Of a DNA stretch of 64,000 bases, positions 56,302 to 64,000 are shown piece by piece. The stretch spans positions 1-64,000 of the forward strand of contig NZ_JACJUQ010000013.1 of assembly GCF_014235845.1 (NCBI RefSeq), read 5' to 3'. Position 1 is the stretch's first letter. Every line of letters begins with the position of its first letter. This stretch comes from Pontivivens nitratireducens (GTDB taxonomy: Bacteria; Pseudomonadota; Alphaproteobacteria; Rhodobacterales; Rhodobacteraceae). Made by a program: the position numbers and the translations under genes. The notes under the pieces were generated by a model. That model was not told the DNA's origin. It searched no databases and saw only the letters and a program-made list of their open reading frames with translations.

Positions 56302-56321
56302 TTGACTGACGCGTCAATCAA
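56302..56321. promoter_or_regulatory. Probable BetI operator
   Basis: Near-perfect palindrome TTGACTGACGCGTCAATCAA in the betI-choX intergenic region, 45 bp upstream of the betI start. BetI sites in other proteobacteria are TTGA-rich palindromes of this length; assignment to BetI is by position and form. Confidence 0.65.
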
Positions 56322-56521
56322 AACACTGCCAAACCGCTGCGGACGTCACGCGAATTGTGGTCTTGCGAAATCTTTTTATAGCGATAACAGATAGTTGAAC
56401 GTTTCGGGAAAAAGGGTTGCAAACCACCCCCTATTGTTCTCTGATTTGCGCCACACTTGAAAATTGCCGTCGGGGGCCGATAAACGGGGCCGGCGAGATT
56501 AAAAACAAACAGGGAATTCAG

Positions 56522-57484
56522 ATGAAAAAGATCATTCTGGCCGCATCGTTCGGCCTGGCCATGCCCACACTCGCGGCGGCGCAGGACTGCGGTGAAGTTT
56601 CGATTACCGAGATGAACTGGGCGTCCTCCGCCGTGGTTACGCATGTGTCCAAGTTCCTGATGGAGCAGGGCTATGGCTGCGATGTCACGACCGTGCCCTC
56701 GGCCACCGTGACTTCGCTGGCCTCCGTTTCCGAGACGGGCAAGCCGGACATCATCACCGAATTGTGGATCAACGGCACCCCGGCCTATGGCGAGTTGTCC
56801 GAGGCGGGCCGCATCGTGACGCTGGGCGACGTGCTGTCGGATGGCGGTGAGGAAGGCTGGTGGATCCCCACCTATCTGGTCGAGGAGCATCCCGAGCTGG
56901 CAACGCTCGAAGGTGTGCAGGCCAATGCCGATCTGCTCGACAACCGTTTCCACAACTGCCCCGACGGCTGGGGCTGCAAGAACACCAATGCCGCGCTGGT
57001 CGAGGCGGCGGAGCTGGAGGCCCACGGCTACGAGATCTTCCAGCACGGTTCGGGTGAGACGATGGCGACCTCCATCGCCTCGGCCTTCGAGAACCAGGAG
57101 CCGTGGCTTGGCTATTACTGGGCGCCGACCTCGGTTCTGGGCAAGTACGACATGACCATGGTGGATCTGGGCCCCTATGACGAGGAAATCCACACCTGCA
57201 ACTCGAACCCCGAATGCGAGGAGGTCGGCCTGTCGTCCTATCCGGTCGGCCCCGTCAAGACGATCGTGACCACCACGTTCCAGGATGAACACCCCGAGGT
57301 TGCCGAGCTGATGTCCAAGGTGTCGTTCACCAACGCACAGATGGGCGAACTGCTGGCATGGCAGGAGGAGAACAACGCCTCCGCCGAGGAAACCGCCGTC
57401 TACTTCATCACCACTGGCAGCGACACCTGGTCCGAGTGGCTGAACGATGACGCGCGCGAGAAGCTCGCCGCCTTCATCCAGTAA
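56522..57484 (+). CDS. choX: Choline ABC transporter, periplasmic substrate-binding protein
   Basis: 320 residues. Signal peptide MKKIILAASFGLAMPTLAAAQ, then GEVSITEMNWASSAVVTHVS and TELWINGTPAYGELSEAG, GWWIPTYLVEEHPELATLE and EPWLGYYWAPTSVLGKYDM, the OpuAC/ChoX pattern with several Trp/Tyr residues for the quaternary ammonium. Ribosome site AGGGAA upstream. First gene of choXWV, followed by a terminator-like hairpin and small repeats before choW. Confidence 0.92.
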   Translation: MKKIILAASFGLAMPTLAAAQDCGEVSITEMNWASSAVVTHVSKFLMEQGYGCDVTTVPSATVTSLASVSETGKPDIITELWINGTPAYGELSEAGRIVTLGDVLSDGGEEGWWIPTYLVEEHPELATLEGVQANADLLDNRFHNCPDGWGCKNTNAALVEAAELEAHGYEIFQHGSGETMATSIASAFENQEPWLGYYWAPTSVLGKYDMTMVDLGPYDEEIHTCNSNPECEEVGLSSYPVGPVKTIVTTTFQDEHPEVAELMSKVSFTNAQMGELLAWQEENNASAEETAVYFITTGSDTWSEWLNDDAREKLAAFIQ

Positions 57485-57492
57485 ATCCATTC

Positions 57493-57521
57493 AAGGCCCC
57501 TGCTAATCGCGGGGGCCTTTC
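57493..57521 (+). terminator. Hairpin after choX
   Basis: AAGGCCCC (57493-57500) / GGGGCCTT (57512-57519) followed by T and C, 8 bp after the choX stop. Partial termination here would raise choX over choWV. Confidence 0.7.
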
Positions 57522-57575
57522 GACCATCACGCGCAGGGGCCCGGCATCGACGGGGCTTTTTGCGTATCCACCGGG

Positions 57576-57711
57576 TCGCGGATCGGCTTCGCGTTACCGT
57601 AAGAAATCGCGAACCTGCCTTCGCGTACTGCAAAAACCGCGAACTTGCCTTCGCGTAGTCACAAATCGCGGATCAGCTTCGCGTATCAACAAAATCGCGA
57701 ACGGAACGGAC
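57576..57711 (+). repeat. Four and a half tandem 29-31 bp repeats between choX and choW
   Basis: Units begin at 57576 (31 bp), 57607 (30), 57637 (29) and 57666 (29), with a partial fifth at 57695. Each has the form TCGCG(A/G)A-N5/6-TTCGCG-TA followed by 10-12 less conserved bases. Units 2 and 3 contain the perfect dyad CGCGAA-N6-TTCGCG. The array ends just before the choW ribosome site. Confidence 0.85.
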
Positions 57712-57716
57712 GGGAC

Positions 57717-58766
57717 ATGGCCTTCTACGACGGATTGATCGAGACGCTCGGCCTCAGCAACTGGTGCGGAGAAGCGGATGCAGGCGGGGGCGGGCCGGTC
57801 ACCATGGCCGAACTGCTGGCGCGCGCCAATGGCGGGGGCGCCGGTGCGCCCGAACCCGACGTGCCCCTGCTGGAGACGCCGTTCCCCTCGCTCGACACGC
57901 TGCACCGCTCCTGCGATGCGATCCCGCGGACCCGCGACATGACCGAGGCGGTCGAACAGGGTTTCCTCAACATCAAGGACGGGCTGAAATTCGTGCTCGA
58001 CCCGCTGACCACGCCGCTTGGCTGGTTGCTGGATGCCTCGCTGGATCTGTTTCAGGCGACGCCCTGGTTCATCATGATCCCGCTGCTGATGCTGCTGACC
58101 TGGGTCACAGCCCGGTCGGTGGGCGTGCTGGTGCTGGTGACGCTGTCCTTCCTGTTCATGGCGTTCATCGACCATTACAACGAGGCGATCCAGACGCTGT
58201 CGATCATCTTCGTCTGTACGATCTTCAGCGTGGTTCTGGGCGTGCCCATCGGCATTGCCATGTCGAAAAGCAACACGATGCAGCGCATCGCCATTCCCAT
58301 TCTGGACATGCTGCAAACGCTGCCGACCTTCGTCTATCTGATCCCGCTGATCTTCCTGTTCTCGGTGACGGAGAGCAAGCTCTACGGCATTGCCATCATC
58401 CTCTATGCCATCGTGCCGGTGATCCGCCTGACCGATCTGGGCATCCGGCTGGTGGACAAGGACGTGATCGAGGCGGCGGATGCCTTCGGCATGTCGAACT
58501 GGCAGAAACTGACGGGCGTGCAGGTGCCGCTGGCCCTGCCCAACATCATGGCCGGCATCAACCAGACCATCATGATGAGCCTGGCGATGGTGGTGATCGC
58601 CTCGCTGGTCTCGGCTCCGGGTCTGGGGCGTCTGGTCCTGCGCGGCATCAACAACCTGGAACTGGGCGTCGGTCTGGTGGCGGGTTTCTGTATCGTGCTG
58701 CTGGCGGTCCTGCTGGACCGGGCCACCAAGGCGGCGCTTGGCCGCATCAATTCGAGCGAGCAGTGA
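57717..58766 (+). CDS. choW: Choline ABC transporter permease
   Basis: 349 residues. An N-terminal soluble part of about 110 residues is followed by about six helices; the permease signature is EAADAFGMSNWQKLTGVQVP followed by LALPNIMAGINQTIMMSLAM. Matches the ProW/OpuAB-type permease of quaternary-amine importers. Start at 57717 preferred; the in-frame extension to 57645 lies within the tandem repeats. Confidence 0.92.
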   Translation: MAFYDGLIETLGLSNWCGEADAGGGGPVTMAELLARANGGGAGAPEPDVPLLETPFPSLDTLHRSCDAIPRTRDMTEAVEQGFLNIKDGLKFVLDPLTTPLGWLLDASLDLFQATPWFIMIPLLMLLTWVTARSVGVLVLVTLSFLFMAFIDHYNEAIQTLSIIFVCTIFSVVLGVPIGIAMSKSNTMQRIAIPILDMLQTLPTFVYLIPLIFLFSVTESKLYGIAIILYAIVPVIRLTDLGIRLVDKDVIEAADAFGMSNWQKLTGVQVPLALPNIMAGINQTIMMSLAMVVIASLVSAPGLGRLVLRGINNLELGVGLVAGFCIVLLAVLLDRATKAALGRINSSEQ

Positions 58767-58770
58767 GACC

Positions 58771-59835
58771 ATGACAGAGCAAAACAACATCAAGGTCTCG
58801 ATCCGGAACCTGTACAAGATCTTCGGCACCGATCCGCAGGCCGCACTGGAACATGTGCGCGGCGGTCTGGGAAAGCCGGAATTGCTGGAACAGCACGGGC
58901 ATGTGCTGGGCTTGCAGGATATCAATGTCGACATCCGCGCGGGTGAGATCACGGTCATCATGGGGCTGTCCGGGTCGGGAAAATCCACGCTGATCCGCCA
59001 CCTGAACCGTCTGATCGAACCCACCGCGGGTGAGATCCTCGTCAATGGCGAGGACGTGCTGGCCTACGATGCGACCAAGCTGGATGCCCTGCGCCAGAAC
59101 ACCATGTCGATGGTCTTCCAGAAATTCGCGCTGTTCCCGCACCGCACGGTTCTGGAAAATGCCGGCATGGCCCGGCGCGTGCGCGGCGAAAACGCCAAGG
59201 CGGCGGACAAGGAGGGGCAAAAGTGGCTCGACCGGGTCGGGCTCTCCGGCTATGGCGGGCATTATCCCAACCAGCTGTCGGGTGGCATGCAGCAGCGCGT
59301 GGGCATTGCGCGCGCGCTAGCCTCGGACAGTGAGATCATGCTGATGGATGAGGCGTTTTCCGCGCTCGACCCGCTGATCCGCACCGATATGCAGGACCTG
59401 CTGCTGGAATTGCAGCGCGAATTGCACAAGACCATCATCTTCATCACGCATGACCTGGATGAGGCGCTGAAGCTGGCGGATCATCTGGTGATCCTCAAGG
59501 ACGGCGCCGTCGTCCAGCAGGGTGAACCGCAGGAAATCCTGCTGCATCCCAACGATCCCTACATCATGGACTTCATCGCCGACATCAACCGCGCGCGCGT
59601 GCTGCGCGTCCGCTCGGTGATGGAGGTGACGACCGATCCGGGCACCAATATCGCAGGCGACGTCGATGCCAATTCCAACCTGGAACGGGTGATCGCGCTG
59701 TCCGAGGGGGACACCAACCTCAACTACCGCGTGATGGAGGACGGCGCGCAAGTCGGCCTGCTGCACATGCGCGACCTGGTGCGCGCCTTGGTCCCGGTGG
59801 AGGCATCCGATCCGGCCCGCAGGCTGGCGTCGTAG
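58771..59835 (+). CDS. choV: Choline ABC transporter ATP-binding protein
   Basis: 354 residues. Walker A GLSGSGKSTLIRHLNRLIEP, signature LSGGMQQRVGIARALASDSE, Walker B IMLMDEAFSALDPLIRTDMQ and the H-loop FITHDLDEALKLADH. The last about 70 residues resemble a CBS-like regulatory tail as in ProV/OpuAA. Starts 4 nt after choW stop and energises choline uptake. Confidence 0.94.
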   Translation: MTEQNNIKVSIRNLYKIFGTDPQAALEHVRGGLGKPELLEQHGHVLGLQDINVDIRAGEITVIMGLSGSGKSTLIRHLNRLIEPTAGEILVNGEDVLAYDATKLDALRQNTMSMVFQKFALFPHRTVLENAGMARRVRGENAKAADKEGQKWLDRVGLSGYGGHYPNQLSGGMQQRVGIARALASDSEIMLMDEAFSALDPLIRTDMQDLLLELQRELHKTIIFITHDLDEALKLADHLVILKDGAVVQQGEPQEILLHPNDPYIMDFIADINRARVLRVRSVMEVTTDPGTNIAGDVDANSNLERVIALSEGDTNLNYRVMEDGAQVGLLHMRDLVRALVPVEASDPARRLAS

Positions 59836-59921
59836 TACAAGAACTTCAGTTATCGTTTCGATCTGTTATGTATCTTAGGAACGACAGATGCGTTCTGTAT
59901 TACAATTACGGATGAAACGGC

Positions 59922-60611
59922 ATGAGCACCCTTTCCAGCGGGCCGAACCTAACCGATCTGGCCGATAAGTACGGGTCGGACAAGGGATCGGGAAAGCACC
60001 GCTATACCGAGCTGTACCACATGCTCTTCTCCCCGTTTCGCAATCGAAAGATCACCTTTCTGGAAATGGGCCTGCTGATCGGCGGGCCCGAGCATGGCAA
60101 GGACGCGGACCGCCAGACGACCGACCTGCCCTCGATCCGCATGTGGCTGGACTATTTCACCAAGGCGCGGATCGTGGGGCTGGATGTCTCTGATTTCTCG
60201 TGGTTTGAACATGACCGGTTCGATTTCGTGCGCTGCGACATGGACGATCGGGCGAATATCAACGAGGCGATCGGGCGGATCGGTGCCCCTGATATCGTGA
60301 TCGACGACGCGTCCCATGCCTCGCATCACCAGCAGAACGCGTTTCTGGAGATCTTCCCGCTGCTGCCATCGGGGGGGCTGTATATTATCGAAGATCTGCG
60401 CTGGCAGCCGCCGCCCTATGAAAAGGCTGGCATCACCAAAACAGCGGCCCTGTTTCAAAGCTGGCTGCATCAGCGCACCTTTGAACATTCCGACCCCACC
60501 GTGGCGGAACAGTTCAACGCACTGGCACCGGATATTTCAGGCTGCTTTGTGTTTCAGGCCGGCTATAAAAAGGCCCGCCGCGATCAGGTCGCAGTGATCC
60601 ACAAACGCTAA
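59922..60611 (+). CDS. Sugar O-methyltransferase-like (MycE/CmcI-type) protein
   Basis: 229 residues. LADKYGSDKGSGKHRYTELYH near the start, FLEMGLLIGGPEHG (SAM motif), LDVSDFSW, VIDDASHASHHQQNAFLEIF and GGLYIIEDLRWQPP. This is the pattern of the macrocin/rhamnosyl O-methyltransferase family with its acidic metal site (D-D-x-S-H). It probably methylates a hydroxyl on an EPS sugar, possibly rhamnose; the acceptor is inference. Upstream of a GT2 gene by 19 bp. Confidence 0.8.
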   Translation: MSTLSSGPNLTDLADKYGSDKGSGKHRYTELYHMLFSPFRNRKITFLEMGLLIGGPEHGKDADRQTTDLPSIRMWLDYFTKARIVGLDVSDFSWFEHDRFDFVRCDMDDRANINEAIGRIGAPDIVIDDASHASHHQQNAFLEIFPLLPSGGLYIIEDLRWQPPPYEKAGITKTAALFQSWLHQRTFEHSDPTVAEQFNALAPDISGCFVFQAGYKKARRDQVAVIHKR

Positions 60612-60630
60612 TTCCGAAAAGGCTCGCACC

Positions 60631-61479
60631 ATGAGCACTGATATCGACGTGACCTGCGTGGTTCTGGCCTATCGTCAGGAGGGCATCGTCGCGGAAGCGA
60701 TTGCCTCAATCTTTGCGCAGGAATTTGACGGGCGCATGGAAATTCTGCTGTCGGATGATTGCTCGCCCGATGGCACCTTTGATGTGATGCAACGCATGGC
60801 GGCGGAATATGACGGGCCGCATCAGATCACGCTGAACCGGAACGCCGAAAACCTTGGCGCGATTTTCCACGTGAACCGCGTGTTCGAGCTGGCCCGCGGT
60901 GATCTGATCGTTGTGAATTCCGGCGATGATATCTCCACGCCCAACCGCGCGGCGCGCCTGTATGAATGCTTTACTGCGGATGAGGTCCGCCCGCTCATGA
61001 TCCATTCCGCCATGGATATCATCCGGCTGGACGGCACACCGACAGGCCAACGGTTCGATGTGAATGACCGGATCGCCAAGATGGGACCGCATCAGGCGGC
61101 CATTGCGGCGGTGGGGTGTTATGGCGCCAGTTGCGCGTGGAACAAGGAAATGTTCGAGATTTACGGCCCGATGACCGAGGCTGGCAGCTATGGCGATCTG
61201 GTCTCGACCTATCGCGCAAAACTGTTGGGCCGCTTGGCCCATGTTGACGAACCACTGGTCCTGTACCGCGAGGGCGGCGTTTCGGACGTTGCACAACTTT
61301 CAGCCGAGCAACGCGAAGCCTATAAAATCAAGCGTCAGGAAATTCAGCTCTCCGTATTACGCCAACGATTACTGGACACACGCACCGCGGCCGCAGGACG
61401 ACGACAGTTGATTAAGCGTCTGAAATCGCGGATCGCCGAGGTGAATAGGCTGGTCATCACGTCAAAGGCGCAAGCCTGA
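60631..61479 (+). CDS. Glycosyltransferase family 2
   Basis: 282 residues. VTCVVLAYRQEGIVAEAIAS, ILLSDDCSPDGTFDVMQRMA, NLGAIFHVNRVFELARGDLIVVNSGDDIS (nucleotide-sugar Asp residues). GT-A fold. Ribosome site AAAAGGCTCGCACC upstream is modest. C-terminal about 60 residues basic and helical. Convergent with the minus-strand glycosyltransferase at 61484, 4 bp apart. Confidence 0.88.
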   Translation: MSTDIDVTCVVLAYRQEGIVAEAIASIFAQEFDGRMEILLSDDCSPDGTFDVMQRMAAEYDGPHQITLNRNAENLGAIFHVNRVFELARGDLIVVNSGDDISTPNRAARLYECFTADEVRPLMIHSAMDIIRLDGTPTGQRFDVNDRIAKMGPHQAAIAAVGCYGASCAWNKEMFEIYGPMTEAGSYGDLVSTYRAKLLGRLAHVDEPLVLYREGGVSDVAQLSAEQREAYKIKRQEIQLSVLRQRLLDTRTAAAGRRQLIKRLKSRIAEVNRLVITSKAQA

Positions 61480-61483
61480 GCGA

Positions 61484-62413
61484 TCACCCCCGCGCCTGAA
61501 CCGCCCGCGCCCAATTCTCGATCGTGACGGCGCGTGCGGCAAAGGAATGCTCCTGCCGCACGGTTTCGGCAAAAGCGCGACGTTCTGCACGGCGCTCTGG
61601 CCCCTCAGCCAATGCGGCCTCGGCCCCCTCGCGAAAACTCGCCTCGTCCTTGAACGTATAGACCCACGGTTCCAGCGCGGCAGGCAGGCCCGCAACCTTG
61701 TCCGACAGCAGCGGCGCGCCGCAGGCCAGCACGTCAAACACGCGGTTCGATACCAGCCCATTGGCCCGCATATCGCGCCAGTGATCGTTCAGCACCACGC
61801 CAGCGCCCGAATAATGCTGCCCTAACGTGCCATTGGGCAAAAACTGCCCCTGTAGGAACGGCGCGAACCGCTCATGCTCGACCCAACCCTTGCCCCACAG
61901 CTTCACGTCGTAGCCGCAGCGCTGCGCCATATCCAGCGAGGGCCGCCCGCCCCGTCGGTTCACCCCGACAAACAGCATCGAGCCATCGGATTCCACTTCA
62001 TAGGGGCGCATAATTTCAGGGTCAGTGGCCTGTAGCAGTTGCGAAACACGCCCCCGTCCCAGCAAGCGGCGCAGCGCACGCTGTCCCCGACCCGATGCGG
62101 TGAAAACGTGGTCATACTCCAACATCTCCTCACCACGCACATTGCCCGGATGCGAGATGATCCACAGCATACTGGTGCGTCCTGCAATGGGTTGAAACCC
62201 GCCAAAGCCGCGCAGCACCAGATCAACGCCGCCCGGCGTCGTATCCGCTTGCCAGGTATCGCGGGCATCAATCTCTACGGTATGGCCCCGCGCGCTCAAC
62301 GCATCCTGTAATGATCGCGCAAAGAAGTAATCGCCCCAACGCTGGGCCCGCACCAGATTAGCGGGCGCAATCTTGAGCCGAATGGAAAGGGGGGATTGAT
62401 CGGCTTCAGGCAT
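61484..62413 (-). CDS. Glycosyltransferase (GT-B type, family 4/1-like)
   Basis: 309 residues. AQRWGDYFFARSLQDALSARG, LWIISHPGNVRGEEMLEYDH, SMLFVGVNRRGGRPSLDMAQ and, near the C-terminus, GLVSNRVFDVLACGAPLLSDKVAGLPA with E-containing donor-site residues. The layout (a short N-domain and a CgeB-like C-domain) fits glycosyltransferases of spore-maturation/CgeB type. Start at 62413 overlaps the previous stop by 8 nt; 62425 is an alternative. Confidence 0.75.
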   Translation of the reverse strand: MPEADQSPLSIRLKIAPANLVRAQRWGDYFFARSLQDALSARGHTVEIDARDTWQADTTPGGVDLVLRGFGGFQPIAGRTSMLWIISHPGNVRGEEMLEYDHVFTASGRGQRALRRLLGRGRVSQLLQATDPEIMRPYEVESDGSMLFVGVNRRGGRPSLDMAQRCGYDVKLWGKGWVEHERFAPFLQGQFLPNGTLGQHYSGAGVVLNDHWRDMRANGLVSNRVFDVLACGAPLLSDKVAGLPAALEPWVYTFKDEASFREGAEAALAEGPERRAERRAFAETVRQEHSFAARAVTIENWARAVQARG

Positions 62414-63107
62414 CTTTGTTTGCATCTGCGATATAGGCCGCACTGCTGGCATACTCGAACATGTCATAGAAACGGGTGGCCCCGAAATCCGAGATGTTCA
62501 GGTCAATATAGCGCGCCATCAGGTCGTCATAAGCATCATTCAGTACGCGGTTTTGCGGGTCCAGTCCGGTGATCGAAACGATCCCCGTCGGCGCCGCGTC
62601 ATAAACCGTGATCTGCAAATCAGGGCGCAGCTCCAACAGGATCACCAGAACCTTCCACACATCACCGGTCCACGCACGGCCACGCACATTGGCGCGGTCG
62701 CGCTCCGTCATATTTGCATTGAACGGGCAGCAGTCATGCAGGGTCAGCGTGGCCCCCGGCGCGGCATTCCGCTCCGAATTCATGAAGTCGCGCAGCAGGA
62801 ATTCGAAATGGTGCATTCCATCTAGAAAGCCGAAATCGATCTGGCGGCCCACGGCCTGCAGAAAGCCCGTCTCGAAAAAATCATCGCTGGGCATCTGGAA
62901 CAGGTGCCCCTGTTGCCCGGGAAAGGTCGTGAAGCGCTTCAGCACAAATGTCGGATCAATCGCGATGAAATCCCCCGCCGCCATGGACAGGGAATTGCCT
63001 GTGCGCGACCCGATTTCCAGATATAGCGCGGGTTTCAGCTGTTTGTGCATCGCCTTGAGCAAGGCAAAATACTCAGTCCCCTGTGCGGGGCGGAATTGGT
63101 TCGTCAC
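62406..63107 (-). CDS. Class I methyltransferase-like protein
   Basis: 233 residues. ALYLEIGSRTGNSLSMAAGD is the SAM-binding motif, FIAIDPTFVL the second acidic strand, IDFGFLDGMHHFEFLLRDFM the D-G-x-H metal block and TLTLHDCCPFN the next strand, as in Methyltransf_24-type enzymes. Start is GTG at 63107 with AGGAG 8 nt upstream. Probable glycan or small-molecule methylation; substrate unknown. Confidence 0.75.
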   Translation of the reverse strand: MTNQFRPAQGTEYFALLKAMHKQLKPALYLEIGSRTGNSLSMAAGDFIAIDPTFVLKRFTTFPGQQGHLFQMPSDDFFETGFLQAVGRQIDFGFLDGMHHFEFLLRDFMNSERNAAPGATLTLHDCCPFNANMTERDRANVRGRAWTGDVWKVLVILLELRPDLQITVYDAAPTGIVSITGLDPQNRVLNDAYDDLMARYIDLNISDFGATRFYDMFEYASSAAYIADANKDA

Positions 63108-63149
63108 GCTATCTCTCCTGACAAGGTGCTGTTTGCTTTGCGGGCACAC

Positions 63150-64000
63150 TCAATCATCACCGCCCTCCTCAACCTCAGCGACGTAAATCGCATCGGGCAA
63201 TTCAGGGTCGGTGATGCTGTTATAAAGCGCGAGGTAATCGGGCTGTGCCTTTAGATAGGCGATGCGCGCGCGGTGCCACTCCACCGCTTCGGCGTGCAGG
63301 CGACTCAGCTCCGGGTCGGCCTTCAGCTCCGCCAGAACAGGTGCAACACGTTGCGCCATGAACTGCGCGGCGCGGGTATCGGTTTCGGTCGAGTAATTGC
63401 GCGCCGTCCAATAGGCCAGGCCCTGATCCTGATCCACATGGTTGATGCGGCCCCGCTCACGCTTGACGAGGAAACTCTCGGCCGAGCGCAGGATATAGTG
63501 GTTCAACGTCACCATGTCATAGCCGATGGACGCCTTGCGCGAGAACCATGTCGAATTGCCCATCGATTTTTCAGGCATGATCCGGCCAGATCCGTTGACC
63601 CAGCGGATATCGCGGCTCTCGTCCAGATTTAGCGGCCGGTGCACTCCGATCTTGTCCGAGGGGCCAGACGGGCGGGCCATGGATTTGAACCCCCAGCCCA
63701 GCCGTGGTCGGGGCAGATATTCCGGCGCACATCGCAAGAATTGTTCGGTTACCGGGCGATCCTCATAGGCATGCACATTGCCATTGCCAAAAAAGCGCCA
63801 CGTCATCGACACGATATCGGGGTTGTTCATCGCGGCCAACATGCCCTGCATCGTGCCATCGCCCACATGCACATTGACGAATTCATCGCAGTCGATGACC
63901 AGATACCAGTCGCTATTGCGTACAATCGGCTGGCGGATCGCATCGTTCAGCGCGCCGCGCTGCGGCTTTTGCCCGCCCTCGCGGTTGAACGGGTTCTCCA
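63150..64000 (-). CDS. Glycosyltransferase family 2 (partial; runs off window end)
   Basis: At least 283 residues; the 5' end lies beyond the window. The visible N-terminal part reads NDAIRQPIVRNSDWYLVIDC then DEFVNVHVGDGTMQGMLAAM, the D-x-D-E-F type motif of the Glyco_tranf_2_4 group, followed by MTWRFFGNGN and conserved SMGNSTWFSRKASIGYDMV. It probably transfers a sugar to an EPS intermediate. The stop lies 42 bp before the start of the methyltransferase gene on the same strand. Confidence 0.8.
   Translation of the reverse strand, partial: ENPFNREGGQKPQRGALNDAIRQPIVRNSDWYLVIDCDEFVNVHVGDGTMQGMLAAMNNPDIVSMTWRFFGNGNVHAYEDRPVTEQFLRCAPEYLPRPRLGWGFKSMARPSGPSDKIGVHRPLNLDESRDIRWVNGSGRIMPEKSMGNSTWFSRKASIGYDMVTLNHYILRSAESFLVKRERGRINHVDQDQGLAYWTARNYSTETDTRAAQFMAQRVAPVLAELKADPELSRLHAEAVEWHRARIAYLKAQPDYLALYNSITDPELPDAIYVAEVEEGGDD

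Noticed and set aside
54144-56321. A 725-codon reading of betC reaching to 56321
   Set aside because: The first 219 codons are the betI gene read in another frame. The true start is at 55664 with a good ribosome site.
1-64000. CRISPR arrays, rRNA, tRNA genes and complete insertion sequences
   Set aside because: No evenly spaced identical repeats with unique spacers, no recognisable tRNA/rRNA sequence and no transposase ORF were seen. The tandem repeats at 57576 have no unique spacers of constant length.

Overview
The window looks like part of an extrachromosomal replicon (plasmid or chromid) of an alphaproteobacterium of the Roseobacter/Rhodobacteraceae group. It is GC-rich and carries a ParB-ParA-RepA replication and partition block, with RepA divergent from parAB. 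It also carries a complete dTDP-rhamnose operon (rmlCBDA), several exopolysaccharide (EPS) modules and a betaine operon of alphaproteobacterial type. The combination of a RepA-family initiator with a rhamnose operon matches what is known of roseobacter 'biofilm plasmids'; assigning it to that group is inference.

Layout. 1-3.4 kb: a decayed mobile-element remnant on the minus strand, with an ArdC-like antirestriction protein, a Phd/PemK-type toxin-antitoxin pair, a small ORF broken by a deletion and frameshift, and a ParB-like gene with a stop codon and frameshifts. 3.5-7 kb: two GC-rich nested hairpins, a beta-propeller-like protein, an O-antigen-ligase-like membrane protein and two tiny exported proteins. 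7.2-11.4 kb: a 1378-residue serralysin-type RTX metalloprotease. 11.4-15.6 kb: parB, parA, an iteron origin and repA, with four copies of a 16-bp palindrome, two of them inside parB.

16.2-32.4 kb: EPS locus 1, with an ExoY-like priming transferase, glycosyltransferases, a polymerase, a flippase, two sulfotransferases, ManC, GalE, a Wzc-like tyrosine autokinase, a PPP-type phosphatase and a ligase-like protein. 32.6-39.2 kb: a small exported protein, UDP-glucuronate 4-epimerase, UDP-glucose dehydrogenase and rmlCBDA. 39.2-41.6 kb: a Sel1-repeat lipoprotein, and a two-gene operon resembling the head-spike genes of the Rhodobacter gene transfer agent (GTA). 41.8-50.7 kb: EPS locus 2, with a second flippase, an F420-hydrogenase-beta-like protein, a second polymerase, a GT2, a third sulfotransferase, a pyruvyl transferase, a WecG/TagA transferase and a beta-propeller protein. 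50.9-59.8 kb: choline-sulfate/choline oxidation (betI-betC-betB-betA) divergent from a choline ABC importer (choXWV). 59.9-64 kb: more glycosyltransferases and methyltransferases; the last gene runs off the window.

Together the genes supply activated sugars (GDP-mannose, UDP-galactose, UDP-glucuronate/galacturonate, dTDP-rhamnose), assemble and flip repeat units, polymerise them, and decorate them with sulfate, methyl and pyruvate groups. No Wza-type outer-membrane exporter and no type I secretion genes are visible, so export of the polysaccharide and of the RTX protease must rely on genes elsewhere.
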